From positions 1-6,291 of the forward strand of contig LUOC01000029.1 of assembly GCA_001626655.1 (NCBI GenBank): a stretch of DNA of 6,291 nt, given 5' to 3'. The position numbers and the translations under genes were made by a program. The stretch comes from Fidelibacterota bacterium REDSEA-S14_B6 (GTDB lineage Bacteria; Fidelibacterota; Marinisomatia; Marinisomatales; S15-B10). Under the pieces are notes generated by a model that saw nothing but the letters and a program-made list of their open reading frames with translations, did not search any database and was not told the DNA's origin. Shown piece by piece: positions 6,241 to 6,291 of the stretch. Position 1 is the first letter of the stretch. Each line of letters starts with the position of its first letter.

Positions 6241-6291
6241 CGGTTCAACGCTCTGGTGCTCAACAAGATTCTCTCTATGGAAGAAAGAGGT
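6241..6291 (-). other. Unassigned 51-base edge segment, expected infB side
   Basis: Conserved gene order puts the 3' end of infB here or just beyond. One minus-strand frame ends in TAG at 6275-6277 after only a few codons, which could be an infB stop, but those codons show no recognisable IF2 C-terminus. A second frame stays open into the DUF503 gene and a third is open from the edge through it. No promoter, terminator hairpin or RNA gene is evident. Too little sequence is visible to decide. Confidence 0.2.

Overview
The window is a compact, almost entirely minus-strand block of housekeeping genes. In the direction of transcription (right to left) it reads: DUF503/YlxP-family protein, rbfA, truB, ribF, rpsO, pnp, a class I/II PLP aminotransferase, and a small MerR-family regulator. 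The first six form the widely conserved tail of the nusA-infB translation operon: ribosome maturation, tRNA Psi55 formation, FMN/FAD synthesis, ribosomal protein S15 and polynucleotide phosphorylase. infB should lie just beyond the right edge.

From the DUF503 gene to the aminotransferase no gap exceeds 25 bases. Three junctions are stop/start overlaps (TTGA, ATGA, TAATG), and truB runs 22 bases into ribF. I see no terminator hairpin in this stretch, so these seven genes look like one transcript. The 66-base gap between the aminotransferase and the merR-type gene is the only one with a plausible promoter. The last 51 bases at the right edge hold no gene I can assign. There are no tRNA/rRNA genes, mobile elements, CRISPR arrays or long repeats. 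The many plus-strand open frames are shadows of the minus-strand genes.

The organism is a bacterium with roughly balanced base composition. RibF carries a GYDHHFGHNR-type motif that I associate with Bacteroidetes and related FCB-group lineages. Together with the gene order, this suggests an uncultured FCB-group or similar Gram-negative bacterium; that placement is an inference of low certainty.

The main unusual point is inside pnp. Both RNase PH domains, the catalytic residues and the S1 domain look intact. However, the sequence passes directly from the end of the second RNase PH region to S1, and about 46 residues that normally form the KH RNA-binding domain, including its GxxG loop, are missing in frame. 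The same protein ends in a strongly basic Arg/Gly-rich tail that might partly replace the lost RNA contacts. I found no evidence of a novel defence, mobile or multi-gene system.
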